Below are positions 62,080-62,228 of a stretch of DNA of 62,228 nucleotides, piece by piece. The DNA lies in contig JAPNUX010000002.1 of NCBI GenBank assembly GCA_026626905.1, positions 1 through 62,228 on the forward strand, in the 5' to 3' direction. The notes beneath the pieces were generated by a model, which was not told where the DNA came from, ran no database searches, and saw only the letters and a list, made by a program, of their open reading frames with translations. The first letter of the stretch is position 1; the number at the start of each line of letters is the position of its first letter. Made by a program: the position numbers and the translations under genes. The stretch comes from Desulfurococcus sp. Its GTDB lineage: Archaea; Thermoproteota; Thermoprotei_A; Sulfolobales; Desulfurococcaceae.

Positions 62080-62228
62080 ATGTCTAGGAGAATACTATCC
62101 ATAATACTCTCAATACTACTCATAGCACCTATGCTAGCATCTCTAACAGCATTCATCCCGGTAGCAACAGCACAAGGAATAATAAACTACGTGAAGGGAT
62201 CCCCAGGCGACGAGTATGGAGTCTACCC
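62080..62228 (+). CDS. Secreted protein, 5' part only
   Basis: ATG 62080 follows GGTGG. The first 49 residues begin with a classical signal peptide: basic SRR, hydrophobic ILSIILSILLIAPMLAS, then an A-x-A-type cleavage region (VATA-QG). What follows (IINYVKGSPGDEYGVYP) does not identify the family. Substrate-binding proteins and S-layer-associated proteins of this group begin similarly. The gene is cut off by the end of the window. Confidence 0.65.
   Translation, partial: MSRRILSIILSILLIAPMLASLTAFIPVATAQGIINYVKGSPGDEYGVY

Noticed and set aside
1-62228. CRISPR arrays, insertion sequences and transposase genes
   Set aside because: No regularly spaced direct repeats of 24-37 bp and no transposase or cas-like protein are seen in the window; only isolated inverted repeats in the 54-55.6 kb tract.

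Overview
The window is a contiguous piece of a crenarchaeal chromosome, most likely from a hyperthermophilic member of the Desulfurococcales (Desulfurococcus/Thermosphaera-like). Support: archaeal-type information genes throughout (S3Ae, L15e, L37Ae, L37e, S26e, EF-2, Rrp4/Rrp41/Rrp42, Rnp2/Rnp3, DnaG, pelota, NAC), two B-family DNA polymerases of the PolB1 and PolB3 types, glycerol-1-phosphate dehydrogenase for archaeal lipids, a tungsten-type aldehyde oxidoreductase, proteasome alpha plus two different beta genes, frequent GTG/TTG starts preceded by GGTG Shine-Dalgarno motifs, AT-rich TATA boxes about 25-30 bp before RNA genes, and strong use of AGA/AGG and ATA codons. The genus is an inference; no 16S gene is present.

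Layout. 1-1.2 kb: the end of a frameshifted C69/secernin-type peptidase gene. 1.3-3.5 kb: a cell-surface phosphodiesterase/phosphatase. 3.6-5.7 kb: DHH phosphoesterase, a Pcc1 paralogue (Pcc2 type) and S3Ae. 5.9-8.9 kb: sugar-nucleotide enzyme, DUF2095 protein, YchF GTPase. 9-17.5 kb: a long RNA-processing/protein-turnover super-cluster (L15e, COG1325 RNA-binding protein, RNase P Rnp3 and Rnp2, tRNA-Leu, proteasome alpha, SBDS, exosome Rrp4-Rrp41-Rrp42, L37Ae, Brix, KEOPS Pcc1, prefoldin beta, DUF3194). 17.5-25.6 kb: EF-2, intron-containing tRNA-Asn, beta-CASP nuclease, NAC, PolB1, a membrane protein and tRNA-Ser. 25.7-29.9 kb: GT-C-like membrane protein, RHH regulator, ASCH protein, TrmI and small genes. 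30-32.6 kb: a four-cluster ferredoxin, AOR and MoaD operon. 32.7-50.9 kb: S26e, threonine synthase, SRP RNA, site-2 protease, nucleotidyltransferase, pelota, PolB3, Lsm, L37e, DnaG, FKBP, G1P dehydrogenase, proteasome beta, aCPSF1, NadM, RtcA, Nog1-like GTPase, MBL hydrolase, LEA14-like protein. 51-56 kb: the only clearly accessory stretch, with a 1070-aa adenine methyltransferase, a gene-poor 650-bp tract rich in inverted repeats, a stand-alone PD-(D/E)XK-like nuclease and a probable gene remnant, bounded by tRNA-Arg. 56-62.2 kb: a second, divergent proteasome beta, a pair of RHH-type proteins, a giant secreted subtilase, and the start of another secreted protein preceded by a helically phased palindrome array.

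The central theme is RNA maturation and quality control: exosome, RNase P, KEOPS (both Pcc1-like subunits), two beta-CASP nucleases, pelota, RtcA, TrmI and Lsm all lie within about 45 kb, together with the proteasome genes. The most unusual observations are: a pcc1 gene whose Shine-Dalgarno sequence points to an ATA start codon; an RNase P Pop5-type subunit with an N-terminal membrane helix; an AOR that has Glu in place of one of the four usual Fe-S cysteines; a probable restriction-modification pair beside tRNA-Arg; and a phased TGTATACA operator array at the end of the window.
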